In this document: positions 12,701-23,029 of the stretch, one piece after another
Layout of the letters: each line of letters begins with the position of its first letter
How positions within the stretch are numbered: the first letter of the stretch is position 1
Source: Phylloscopus collybita
Lineage: Eukaryota; Chordata; Aves; Passeriformes; Phylloscopidae
NCBI GenBank assembly: GCA_027886175.1
Contig: JAJNNQ010000026.1
Span: forward strand, 26,554,001-26,618,000
Direction of reading: 5' to 3'
DNA: 64,000 bases
Program-made: the position numbers and the translations under genes
Notes under the pieces: model-generated
The model's input: the letters and a program-made list of their open reading frames with translations, nothing else
Database searches by the model: none
Told to the model about the DNA's origin: nothing

Positions 12701-14540
12701 AACATTTGCTGTATAATTTGCAGTGTTTCAATTTCATCAATGTGCATTTTGGACAAACTTTTTTATAGCTATAATATGGTAAATTAAAGACACAACAATC
12801 TTTAAAGGGCTATCCAGCTGAAGCAGAGGAGATGAGAAGAGTGTTGTGGCTCCACTTTTTTCTTCAGCTGTGAAACAACAACAGAAGAACACATGCATGA
12901 GTTAAAGAAGCAGGAGAGAGAATGTAATATAAATCCTCAGAAGAACTACATTACAGTGCCATTTACTTGACTCAAAGAACTAGGCAATATGTGGCATAAA
13001 TTTACATTACAAATACTTTTTCTTTCATCTGATACCTTGCCAAATCTATATGCAAAATTCTGTTGACTAGAACACAGTAAGACTAAGACACCTAGGAGAA
13101 TTCCTTTGTTTTGCTTTCTCAACTTAAATTTCTATCCAGTGCTTTACCAAGGAAACTCCTTGTCCTGTTCTATGTTATTTTCTTTCAAATTCACACAACC
13201 ATTGATTGTTTTGAAGCCTCTTCAGTTTCTTCCTGTCCACTGGCTGCTTGTCAGCTTCTGACAAATGAATACAAATAGCTTCACTAATTAAATCCTGGAC
13301 CCTGTGTTTCCCTTCAGTTTAGTTTGGGCCATGGCTTTCATTATATCCTTTATTTTTTTCTCAACAAGGAGCATTTAATAGTTTTTTCTTTTAGTGTTAC
13401 TGGAAGGATGTGATTGTAGTCTCCAGCAGCGTTTTTTATTTGAAACAGTGAAATTCAAACTTGTTACGATGAAAGATTCTTTTCTGGCCTATTCTTAATT
13501 ACCACTTCCAGACATTCTCAAAAGAGAATTGTTGTTATGGATCCAGGAAATTTTTTATATGTTTCTTTCACTTAGGTGTGGCATTCACATAACCACAAGC
13601 ACAAAGGATTCTCCTAGGGTTGGAGACTTGCTGAATGCAAGTGGAAAATGGAGTATGGGAGAGATGGTTGAAAAGTCTGGTTAAAGGAAAACATTGCTGA
13701 CATTATCAAGTAATATAACTATTTAGTCATTTTTTATCGTAAGAGATGTGATGACATAATTCATAGGAGAGAAGAACCTGTGCAGTTACTTTCTTCACCA
13801 TGACACATGAATTTGCATTTGAGTATGGTGAAACATAGCTATATAACACCTTCTATAGCTGACATTGACTCCAAAAACATTAATTTTCATTTTTCCAGTG
13901 GTTATTCTGCTTTCATGAGTAAGATTTTATTGTTATGTCTCTGAACAAATTTTTTTTTTGATGGAAAGCTGGTGAAATGGCACACACGGTATGGCAAGGT
14001 GATATTATTAAGGCATGAAACTTGTACGTGTGTGGTTATAGTGATATGCAGAAATTCCTGATCAAGTAGTGTCCTTAGGTGTGGTATTTTTTCTTCTGCT
14101 GCCTGCCATGAATGAGGGGAATAATTCCTACACGTGAAGAAACTAGCCTCTTCTAGTATGTGATACATACTAGTTTTAGTATGTGATGTCAGCAACACCC
14201 CTAAATCTCAAAATAGGTGTACACAAAACTCACTTTTTGTATGAACTTTGACAACCTAGCAAACTATACTTCATCGTGTGAGACTATTTACAGAATTTAT
14301 TTTAGATGATCAGATTGCAGTATCTAATTAAGAATTTTTGGATACTGGTCTGAAAAAGTACTTGTCCAGGAAGCAGGAGATCTGTCTTCCAGGCTGGGAA
14401 ATGCATTGCTCACCCAATAATTTGTGTAGCAAGTAATCCTCGCTCTGGGTGATGCTGGGCTATGCTACAGACAGGAGTACGTAAGGAGAACAGACTGGCT
14501 CTGTGTCATAGTGCTTAGAGAATTCTGCTTCTGGAAAAGC
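9759..14540. other. Unassigned AT-rich DNA with simple repeats
   Basis: No gene recognised. Sub-features are a short TA run near 10560, an AAAC/AAAG simple repeat at about 11567-11601, and a small inverted repeat at 14153-14173 (arms CTAGTATGT and ACATACTAG, 3-base loop) with a third direct copy of TAGTATGTGAT at 14177-14187. The 112-codon frame at 11981-12319 and the 98-codon minus frame at 13902-14198 have no similarity I recognise. Confidence 0.6.
12459..12498. repeat. 13-bp tandem repeat, three units
   Basis: Three tandem copies of a unit reading TTATTCTGCTTTT (the third with TTTTG in place of TTCTG). The copies are nearly identical, so the expansion is young. Slippage product. Confidence 0.85.
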
Positions 14541-14750
14541 TTGACTCCCGGGCCACGTGCCCAGAACTGTTTGTGCGCTTCACTTCAGATCACCTCCGGA
14601 TAAAACCCAGAAGCGCCGAAGAGAACAATGACTGGAACCGCAGCTCTCCGTCTTTCCAGCAAAGCTCCTGAGTCATTACAATATTAAGTCAAGCACCCAT
14701 TGCCACTGTGGTTTTGACTGTCCATGCCTCCAGCATCAACGAGAGGTATG
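14541..14750. promoter_or_regulatory. CpG-dense patch with E-box and AP-1-like site; candidate regulatory element
   Basis: Nine CpG dinucleotides fall between 14549 and 14740, while the surrounding kilobases have almost none. The patch holds a perfect E-box CACGTG at 14554-14559 next to CCCGGG at 14547-14552, and a TGAGTCA AP-1-type site at 14669-14675. A GAG|GTATGG junction at 14745/14746 has the form of a 5' splice site, so a non-coding first exon ending there is possible. No coding frame is evident. It could be an enhancer, an alternative promoter of a distant gene, or a GC-rich repeat too decayed to recognise. The site matches are seen; the regulatory role is inference. Confidence 0.35.
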
Positions 14751-17089
14751 GAAAGTGAATGTCTTCCAGTAGTTCAGACAAAATAGATCACAGATACAAA
14801 ATATAAGGCTTGTAAGAAGATCAGCTCTCCGTGCTGCCTGGAGGGTGGAAATGCTTCATGGGTTTTTCAGCTGATCTCAGAGAAATATGCTGGGAACACA
14901 CCTCACATATGGGACAGCACAAGAGACACAATTGCATTAATGACTTTCTGTTCTGCAAATTCATGTTGGAGAGGGAGTTTGAATCATTGCAGAAGATGAT
15001 AATACATGATAACTAGATACGGCTAGAAAGTATAGCTGTTAAGGATACCTCAAGTACATAAGCGCTCTGCTGAATGGACAGCCTTCCTTTAGTTTGTTTT
15101 GTTTCATATAATACTGACTGAAATTTTGCCAGTAAAGAATTATTTTACGTATTTGCTGTGAATGTTTCTTTTAGGTTTCAGATGTGCCCCAGTGGAAGGG
15201 TAAGGTCTTTTTTTTATCTGTTAATCATTTGTCTGATAAAATTCTGCCTAATCAAGAACAGATCCCATGTTGGTCTGATCTATCAGAGAAATATTGGAGG
15301 AAATTAAATCATACTAATTTTTGCACCCTTCTTTGATTTTCTTTATTGACCCAAGATGAGCCTTTTAGCCCCATTAAAAGCTGACATTCAGCTACATACT
15401 TTTTAATTCATATTTTCATGACATTTGAAATGATGCTTCTTTCTAGTTGTGTAGCTCCTTGTTTTTGTAGAAGTAGCATGATGGAAAAAAACTATTAAAA
15501 ACAGATGAAAGAGGTAAGCATGTGGAAAATAGTGAAAGCACTTTTTTTATGTAATAACATTTTACTTAGGATGATTGAACTGCCGGGACAGCTAAATCAA
15601 AGAATATTCCCAACTTTTGACATTACATAATGCTACAATAGCCTGTCTTTGGATTATTGCCTGCTCCTAAAAATGAATGCCCTCCAGATCCCAGTGAAGA
15701 AAACCTCAATAGCACAACAAGCTTCAGAAAATGGATCCAGTGGCTTCTGTAGTATGTTCCTGATTTATTCTGGTTCTCTTCTATTTTAATTCTTTATGAT
15801 GTCTTTAGCTTCTCCTTCATAAATAGTTCTGTATTTTTAACACATCTCTGAGTTACACTTAAAATTTCTGTTTTTAAAGCAGAATTTTATTTTCCACTGT
15901 ATATTAGACAGGAGTCTGTTTACACTTAGCTTCACAGTTTGCTCTTTAGAAGTGTTATTCTACTTTATTATTGATACAGTGAATATTTTATATTGTCATA
16001 AGGTGACTATATTAAAAAAGTGAAGTATTTCTGAACACGAAAATATAATTGAAAAAACCTCAGAGCGGAAAATCATTTGAAGTATTTTTGAGTTGTTTCA
16101 AAAACCCATTAGATTTCAAGAGGCATGTGTCTGATTCTGAGAATTATTCATTGGGCAATTAACTTCCAAAAAATTAATTACACTAGTGACATCTGTTCAT
16201 ATTTATCTAGAGTTTATGAGATAGACCACAACTGTTGCCAACTCTTGTGATTTTATTACATGTCTTATGAAGTTCTGTTGAGAGCTTTTCTTAAGCTTAC
16301 ATGATCTCAAATATTTTGTTTCAAACCTAATGAAATCTTCCTTAACTACAGTGGTTCCTATTACTTTTTGCAGGACTTAAATGCAACTACTTTTAGCTAT
16401 GCTACAATAATTCCCTACAATCTTTGTCTACAGTAAGAATTTACTCATGAGAAGTATGGATGCTATCACCACATTCTTAAGATCTTGTCAAATATGAGAA
16501 ATGTCTGCATCTCTGCTTAACAGACACATTAGCAAATGGCTTAGGAAAGAAATTAATTAAAATATTTATATTTAAGAAGAAACTGTATTTTGGGTAATAG
16601 AATATATTTTGAAAGAAAGGATGAAGGCCACAGGGAAATGGGCTTTAAAGACACATAGAGAGCTAATCCAAAAGCACCTTTGACATGAAAACAAACATTC
16701 CAGACACTCCCTTCCAGCTATTAATATAAAACTCTCTGGACTTCATTAACACAAATAATACAGTTCTGCAAAGATGAATATGGGCACTGAGACAGAGTTT
16801 GAAAATAAGTATCTTCAGGAGAATTCTCAAGGGGTTGTGTTGTCTGGGGAAAAATAGGCAGGACAGAAATCACAGAGGACTTCTTAAGCAGTTAGATCAG
16901 GTATTGATTTCTGCTGATTTTCTCATTTATGTTGTTCTGGGTATCATTACCAATATGAAGAAAATCAAACTTTGGTAGTGAGATTTAGTACACCTGGGTA
17001 AACTCGAATTCATGTAAAAGTAGTGGATAGAAATACACTAGTGTAACATTAAACCCCCTGATTTGGGTTTGGGTTTTTTGTTGTTTTGG

Positions 17090-17091
<2 letters not shown>
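14751..17091. other. Unassigned AT-rich DNA
   Basis: No gene, RNA or recognised mobile element. The only frame of note, 14831-15016, is 61 codons without a domain. A G/T-rich run (about 17060-17091) leads into the homopolymer that follows. Confidence 0.6.

Positions 17092-17141
<50 letters not shown>
17092..17141. repeat. T homopolymer, 50 bases
   Basis: An uninterrupted run of 50 T. It is by far the longest homopolymer here (the others are about 20 or less). Such a run can be the poly(A) tail of a minus-strand retrocopy lying to its right or a slippage-grown tract. The DNA to the right (17142 on) shows no recognisable transcript sequence, so neither origin is shown. The true length is uncertain because sequencing is poor in such runs. 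Confidence 0.95.
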
Positions 17142-17142
<1 letters not shown>

Positions 17143-17202
17143 TCTCTTTTGTTGTAGGATTTTTCTTTTAAACTAACACCTATGGGAGTGCATTTGATCT
17201 GA

Positions 17203-17239
17203 AATAGTAATTCCAATAATAATCGAATAGTAATTCCAA
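17203..17239. repeat. 14-bp direct repeat pair
   Basis: AATAGTAATTCCAA occurs at 17203-17216 and again, unchanged, at 17226-17239. The copies are offset by 23 bases. They sit immediately left of a perfect hairpin, suggesting a shared replication-error origin. Confidence 0.9.
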
Positions 17240-17246
17240 CCTATTG

Positions 17247-17283
17247 GACTTTGCATAGCTCAACCTTTGAGCTATGCAAAGTC
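17247..17283. repeat. Perfect inverted repeat: 17-bp arms, 3-base loop
   Basis: Left arm GACTTTGCATAGCTCAA (17247-17263), loop CCT (17264-17266), right arm TTGAGCTATGCAAAGTC (17267-17283). All 17 pairs match. Each arm carries an octamer-like core (TTTGCAT / ATGCAAA), so two POU-type half sites face one another. It is not followed by a T run that would suggest a terminator. It may arise from template switching during replication; a transcribed hairpin is possible but unsupported. Confidence 0.92.
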
Positions 17284-18285
17284 AACCTTGCTGATTTTTT
17301 TACTTAGCAATATCTTACTGCAACTAGTCAAAGTGTATTTAAACCTGGAAAAGATGCTAGCCAAGGTAAAAAAAAAAACACTAGTATGCAGGAATTCACT
17401 AAGAAAAGTACCTTGTTTAAAGGAATCTGTTCCAGTAGTCTTAAAAAGTCAGTATGTCTTTTTGCTTTTGTAGGTCTCTAAAGGAAAGTATTAGGGAGTG
17501 TCCTTCAAGGTAAATTCTTTTTCAAGAAGAAAAAGAAGAGAAGTTGGCAACCAGCACAAAACTCTATATAAGCCTATCTCTATACAACTCCATATAAGAA
17601 TAAATTGTCTTCATGTTGTCAACTTTAATTGAAATCAATCATAGTACTATAAACAAAGAACAAAAATGCAACATGCATTTCACAAAAATGCCTATAGGTA
17701 GGCCATATTTTATCTATACAGAATTCTTCCACAAAATCACAATAGCTTAATTGTCTTTCTGTTGACTTCCTGCTATTTCACAACACTGTTCCACTTGGCA
17801 CAGATATTTTCTGCTAGCAGCTAAATGTAATTTATCCCAGAGCAAAAAAACTGCAAGAAACCACCCAGAGTTTCCTTTTGAATTTTCTGAATGTTGACAA
17901 GTCAAAGATATAAGAAAGAGGAGCTATTGTGCCAGTATTTGTGTTAAGTAATGCTTCTGCTCTGCTGTATGTTAAAGCATATGTATTTAGTATGTGCCTT
18001 AAGTACAGTAAAACTTTGCAAAGTGATACAACTCTGGTCTTTTCATTTACTGACTTTAATGCAAAGATAATGGCATAAAAACTTAAGAATTCCTGAAGAG
18101 TATGGTCATCACTGAGTACTCCTTTATTTCCACTTTGTACATCTACTTCTTATTAGTTTCTGTGGAGCTACACAGTTTCTGCAAGGGAGATGGAGAGTCA
18201 CCTACAACTGCTCTTCAGAATATTCTGATGAACTCTGCCTTTTCTTGGAAATAGATGCAATGTAATGCTTTTACATATCTTTTCC
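17284..18285. other. Unassigned AT-rich DNA
   Basis: No gene or known repeat. An A10 run lies near 17368. The 68-codon frame at 17267-17473 starts within the hairpin and is taken as chance. Confidence 0.6.
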
Positions 18286-18289
18286 TGCA

Positions 18290-19497
18290 GGAAACAACCA
18301 GGCAATCAGGCCCAGCCAGCCTGCCTTTAGGAAAGGCAGATCCTGCTTGATCAACCTGATCTCTTTGTATGACCAGATGACCCACCTAGCAGATCAGAGA
18401 AAGGTTGTGGATGTAGTCTACTTGGTCTTTGATACCATGGCATCCTCCTGGAGAAGCTGGCAGCCCACAGCTCAAACAGGTGCACTCTTTGCTGGGTAAA
18501 AAGCTGTCAGAGAGTGGTGGTGAACACAGTCACATCCAGGGGTTCTCAAGGGCTCAACACTGGGGCCAGTCCTGTTTGATGTCTTTTCTGAAGCTCTGGA
18601 TGAGGTGATTGAGTGCACCCTCAGTAAGTTCACATGTGACACCAGGTTGGAAGTGTTATCTGCTGGAGGGCAGGAAGGCTGTGCAGAAGGATCTGGACAG
18701 GCTGTATCCATGGGCCAAGGCCAATTCTATGAAGTTCAATAAGGCCAAGTGCTAGGACCTGCATTTTGGCCACGACAATGCCCTGCAGTGCTACAGGCTG
18801 GGGGCAGAGTGATTGGAAGGCTGCCTGATGGAAAAACACCTGGGAATGCTGGTTGACAGCAACTGAACGTGAGCCAGAGTGTGCCCAGGTGGGCAAGAAG
18901 GGCAATGGTTCCTGGTCTGTATCAGCAATAGTGTGGCCAGCAGGACCAGGGCAGGGATTTTCCCTTTGTATTTGGCACTGGTGAGGCCACACCTCAAATC
19001 CTGTGTCCAGTTCTGGGCCCTTCAGTTCAGGAGGGACATTGAGGGGCTGGAGCAAGTCCAGAGAAGGGCAGTGGAGCTGTGAAGGGTCTGGAGCACAAGT
19101 CCTGTGGGGAGTGTCTGGGGAACTGAGGTTTAGCCTGGAGAAAAGGAGGGTGGAGAGAAACCTTACGACTCTCTACAGCTACGTGGAAGGATATTGTTGC
19201 CAGGTGGGAGTTGACCTCTTCTCCCAGGCATGTAGTGCCAGAATAAGAGAACATGGCTCCAAGCTGGGACGAGGGAGGCTCAGGCTTGACATAAAGAGGA
19301 ATTTCTTCATTGAAATTGCGGTTAAGCATTGGAACAGGCTGCCCAAGGAAGTTTTGGAATCACCATCCCTGGAGGTGTTCAAGAAACAACCAGACATGGC
19401 ACTTAGGACTGTATTTTATCAGGCATAGTGATGTTCAGTCAAAGGCTGGACTCAATGATCTTGGAGGTCTTTTGATTAATGATTCTATGGTTCTCTG
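18290..19497 (+). mobile_element. CR1 LINE, 5'-truncated, 3' end intact
   Basis: About 1.2 kb of a CR1 subfamily different from the copy at 1.5-3.1 kb. It starts in the RT domain ('caggcccagccagcctgcc' near 18308, 'aaaggcagatcctgcttgatc' near 18332) and runs through the C-terminal part of ORF2 to the 3' end ('ggactcaatgatcttggagg', then 'gattctatggttctctga'). The RT catalytic box has decayed: 18629-18640 reads F-T-C-D where the family has F-A-D-D. Several small deletions are visible against the family, for instance in the F-D-T-V-P-H region near 18430, which reads 'gataccatggcatcc'. The element is inactive. Confidence 0.94.
19003..19428 (+). pseudogene. CR1 ORF2 C-terminal fragment (dead)
   Basis: An open segment of 141 codons covering the carboxy-terminal region of the CR1 polyprotein. 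The second half carries the conserved C-terminal pattern: 'LRLDIKRNFFIEIAVKHWN' near residues 91-109, then 'RLPKEVLESPSLEVFKKQ' close to the end. Upstream frames are broken, so no complete RT can be read. Opposite-strand frames over the same interval (18630-19055, 19027-19329) are shadows. Confidence 0.85.
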
Positions 19498-20537
19498 AGA
19501 GGGGCTTAAGACTAACAATTTCTTGTTCTTGTGTTTCAGCCACTGGAGAATTTCTCAGTCTGAAATGTAGGGTCTGGCAGACCTGGCTGGAAGCTAATAC
19601 TCACTTGAATTTAAATTCAAAATATGGACTCCACTTAATTTTAGGTGCATAGTGCTTTATGTAAAGCCCCTCTTTTCTGTTATCCAGCGTGTGTGTCTAT
19701 CACAGCTATCTTGGACCTTGTGCTAGGAACCAGTGAATTTGCATGAAAAGTTACAGAGGTATCATTTTAGAATGTGTTCTCCTTTTTTTTTCCTGTAAAT
19801 GTAAAGCAGGCTGAGTTTCAGAATTCTCCATCTAGTCTGTAAAGTTGAATCAGGAGAAGAATTTTCCTTTTTATGTGCTAGCTATCACCTATGGGATTAT
19901 CCTACCTGTATGAACCTCCTCCAGTAATTCCACTTTTGCTTTCTCATGTGGAAATTTTTTGGCAGCCATCTCACTTTTAGACTTTTTTCTGAAACAATTC
20001 TCACTTGTCTGACATTTCCTCTCTTTTGCTCATGCTGCTGGAGGCCAAAAAATAAATCTGCAGTCAGTTCCAGGTTTCTTTGCACTCCTGTGTGGTTGAT
20101 ATCATTATGAATCCCTTATATTAATTTGTGAATAGTGGAAGGAGTCATTAGTTGTTTTAAAATTTCCTTTCTTTTCTGAATCTTTCAGCACCAGCCACAT
20201 ATGCTGGGAAAAAAACAAACAAAACAAAACAAAACAAAAACAAAACAACAAACCCCTGGCTACACTTTTAAGGTCTGCTGAATATCATATATCTCTTCAA
20301 TATTCATCCCATGATTTAGTCCACAGCCAGGTTCTAAATGTCTAGTCATTTATACTATTTGCTTATAAGATGCTGGTAAAGCACTTCTTTCAATAGGGTG
20401 AACATCTTGGACGTTTGGTCTCCCAGGCCATAAACTTTCAGGTGAAAATTTCAATATTCTGTTTCATCATGAAGCAGGCTCTTGTTGTAGTCTGAGCTGC
20501 TGGTTATGGTTTGGGATTATCCTCTGGTAGTTCGATA
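19498..20537. other. Spacer between CR1 copies, with an AAAAC simple repeat
   Basis: No gene seen. An (AAAAC)n-type microsatellite spans about 20209-20252. The 62-codon minus frame at 19897-20085 lacks a domain. Confidence 0.7.
20209..20252. repeat. (AAAAC)n microsatellite
   Basis: A-rich tract with AAAAC units repeated several times, flanked by an A run and AACAAACCCC. Simple slippage repeat between two CR1 copies. Confidence 0.9.
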
Positions 20538-20966
20538 GAGAATCATAGAATCATAAAATGTTAAGGATTGGAAGGGACCTTAAAAATCATCTAGTCCCAA
20601 CCTCCCTTCCATGTGCAGAGACACCTCCCACTAGATCAGGTTGCTCAAGGCCTTATTCACTGACTTTGAACGTTTTTCAGGGTTGGGGCATTCAGAATTT
20701 CCCTGGGCTACCAGTGTCTCACCACCCTGAGTACTTACATCCCAAAGTAAAGAATTTCTTTGTAAAATCTAACTTAATTTTCCCTCTTCCTGTGTCTACT
20801 TATTACCCATGTCCCATCACTCTAGTTCCTGTCAAAGAGTCCCTCTTGGGCTTCTTGGTAGCCCCCTTTGGAGACAGCCCCAGCTTTCCCAGCCTGACTT
20901 TGTAGAGAAGTGCTCCAGCCCTCTTGTCAATTTCATGGCTCCTCTGAGGGCTTGCTCCATCAGTTC
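20538..20966 (-). mobile_element. CR1 LINE, 3' half, left part of a split copy
   Basis: Starts with the reverse of a CR1 tail ('agaatcatagaatcataaaa', then 'ggattggaagggacctta') and runs leftward-oriented through the 3' UTR and the end of ORF2 ('aaagaatttctttgtaaaat', 'agaagtgctccagccctctt'). It breaks at 20966, where an LTR is inserted. The remainder resumes at 21557. The two parts align to adjacent stretches of the same family, so this is one element cut in two. Confidence 0.93.
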
Positions 20967-21556
20967 TGTTGGAGAGGATGAAGTAGCTGCAGGCCCTGCA
21001 GAGATGATTTATTAGTAAAAGATTCTAAGAGTATAAAACCTACAAGAGGAATAGAATTAAAAGCAAAATTTGAACTGTAAGCCTGGACAGGAAGAAGGTG
21101 ATTAGATAGCTGAAAAGACTTGGCTGGGTGTTTCAGTAACACCCCTGCCAAGACAAAAGGATGAATAAAGGGTTGGACCTTCTCAGGTATCAGGGATAAG
21201 GTGGGTTTCACAGGTTTTGGTATGTAGAGTAGTATTGTAATGTTGTAGTTCCCATAGGCTATATGTAGATTCTGTAGGTTTTGTATCTTAAGGTGATTGG
21301 TTAATGCTCATTAGAATAGTCACGATAGAAAGGGTTAAAATGGAATGTAACAAGGAGCTCACCCTCTTGCTCTTGCCCCTTCTCTTGGACCCGCTTGCCT
21401 CTTGCCCTCTTGGACTCTTTGCACTCCTGCTCCTGGATCCCTGGACTCTTCCCCAGTCAGGCTGCCTCCCCACGACCAATAAAGCACGTGTCCCAAAGAG
21501 TATCCTGGTCTTCAGATCATCTCTCTCGTTGGACACAACCAGCGTGCTTTCTAATA
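20967..21556 (+). mobile_element. Solo LTR of an endogenous retrovirus, inserted in a CR1
   Basis: A 590-bp insertion flanked by the 5-bp duplication AGTTC (20962-20966 and 21557-21561). Its ends are imperfect inverted repeats: TGTTGGAGAG at the left, CTTTCTAATA at the right, which pair at most positions if the final CA has mutated to TA. A polyadenylation-type AATAAA lies at 21478-21483 on the plus strand, followed by about 70 bases that would be R/U5. A five-base duplication suits an ERVL-like (class III) element. No internal retroviral genes are present, so this is a recombined solo LTR. The 196-codon frame at 21304-21894 crosses the LTR/CR1 junction and is an artefact. Confidence 0.85.
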
Positions 21557-21865
21557 AGTTCCATGTCCTTTTGCTGGGGGTACCAGAACCAGACTTAGCA
21601 CTCCAGGTGGGAACTCACCAGAGCAGAGCAAAGGCACATAATTACCTCCTGCAACCTGCTGGCCACGTCCCTTTTGACGCAGCCCAGGATTTGATTGTCT
21701 TTCTGGGCTGTGAGCTAACACTGCTGGCTCATTTTGAGTTTTTCACCAACCATCATCCCCTATACGCACTTTTTACATCTGTGTGTGTTTTTCAGAGCTG
21801 CATAAATCCTCACATGAATGCCAGCATCTCACAATACTGGAATTGTCTCTGCTACCATCAGCTGA
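21557..21865 (-). mobile_element. CR1 LINE, right part of the split copy
   Basis: Continues the element interrupted at 20966: 'agttccatgtccttttgctg', 'actccaggtgggaactcacc', then 'ctggccacgtcccttttgac' and 'cagcccaggatttgattgtc' are the reverse of CR1 ORF2 text. Similarity fades between 21810 and 21865 into the 5' truncation. AGTTC is repeated at its left edge as the LTR target duplication. Confidence 0.88.
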
Positions 21866-23029
21866 ACAGGTTGGGAATAGCAAATAAGAAATAATAAATT
21901 CATTGTAGTATTGGGAGAAAAGGTATTTAGCTTCAGGTCAAATTGTGACTCATTGACAGAGTGGGAGAAGAAGAGGTGAGGAAGGATGAGGATGAGTACG
22001 AAAGTTTTAGGATATTGTGAAATATGTAAATGAAAAATAATGTTATGATATTTCAGCTAATTCAAGGAGGAAAGCTTATACTGATCTGGATGCCAAAGAG
22101 AAGCGCACACAAGACCCACAGTGTCAGTAAATTTGTTGGGCATTATTAAAACAAAAAAGACAGAAGCTTTTGGTTATAATTTTATACACATAGATATACT
22201 AACTTCAAAATACTAGAAAAAATATAGAGATTGGAAATCTATGCAGTAGAGAAAGCAGAATATATATTTGGTGAGATGGTCTATGTCAAATATTTTTACC
22301 TGAGCTTTTTGAGATGCATTCTTAGCAAAATGGAATTCACTCTTTTCCTGAAAATCCTTCTGGAATTCCTTTGGCCCCAGATTCTTTAAATAGAAAATCC
22401 AAAATACTGTTGTAATTTTATAGTGAGTTGTAATGTCTGAATAGATGGTATTTTATTTTAGAGAGGAAAAGCTGATCAAATGCAAAGCAGCTTTGTCTGC
22501 TTTAATTAGATTTGAAAGGTAGTTTGATCTCTTGAGCCACAATTTGAAGAAACCTGTGAACTTGTAGGGCAAAATTAACATAGCTGTAGAATAACTAATA
22601 TATAAAAATCCACAACTAGTTACCTGGAGGTTTAGACATGTAAAGATATGCCTCTGTAGAAAAGGAAGCAGTGAAAATATTTCCTTGAAACACAAGCAGA
22701 CAAAGCTCAGTGTCTGGTCTAGATGCCAGCCAGCCACACAGGCATTCAGATCTCAGGAATGGAAAAGTTGTCCACCTGGTGTGGTATGCAAATCTTGGTA
22801 ATGGGTTTAAGAGAGGTAAAAGTTCTAATTCAGGGCTCTCAGTGCTAAGATACAGTGCCAGTGTTGGTCAAGTGTAAAATAAAAATCCTGCCTAGTTTTT
22901 TTTATGGTTTAGTGCTAATAGCGCAGTAAATACTTGTAATATTTAGCTTATTTTATTCCAGTGATTTATCCTAGACAGAAGGCAGAAGAAGCTGACTGTC
23001 AATCCACTCAAATAAAGAAGTTTTTGCTC
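21866..23029. other. Unassigned DNA
   Basis: No gene or recognised repeat. The 94-codon minus frame at 22453-22737 has no known domain. The stretch is AT-rich with scattered purine-rich runs. Confidence 0.6.

Noticed and set aside
14153..14187. Small hairpin (9-bp arms) as a possible regulatory RNA
   Set aside because: Arms too short and a third partial direct copy follows; ordinary low-complexity duplication is the simpler reading.
18630..19055. Open frame of 141 codons, minus strand
   Set aside because: Antisense shadow of CR1 ORF2 on the plus strand.
21304..21894. Open frame of 196 codons, plus strand
   Set aside because: It runs from the 3' half of an LTR into an antisense CR1, across the AGTTC junction. 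Not a gene.
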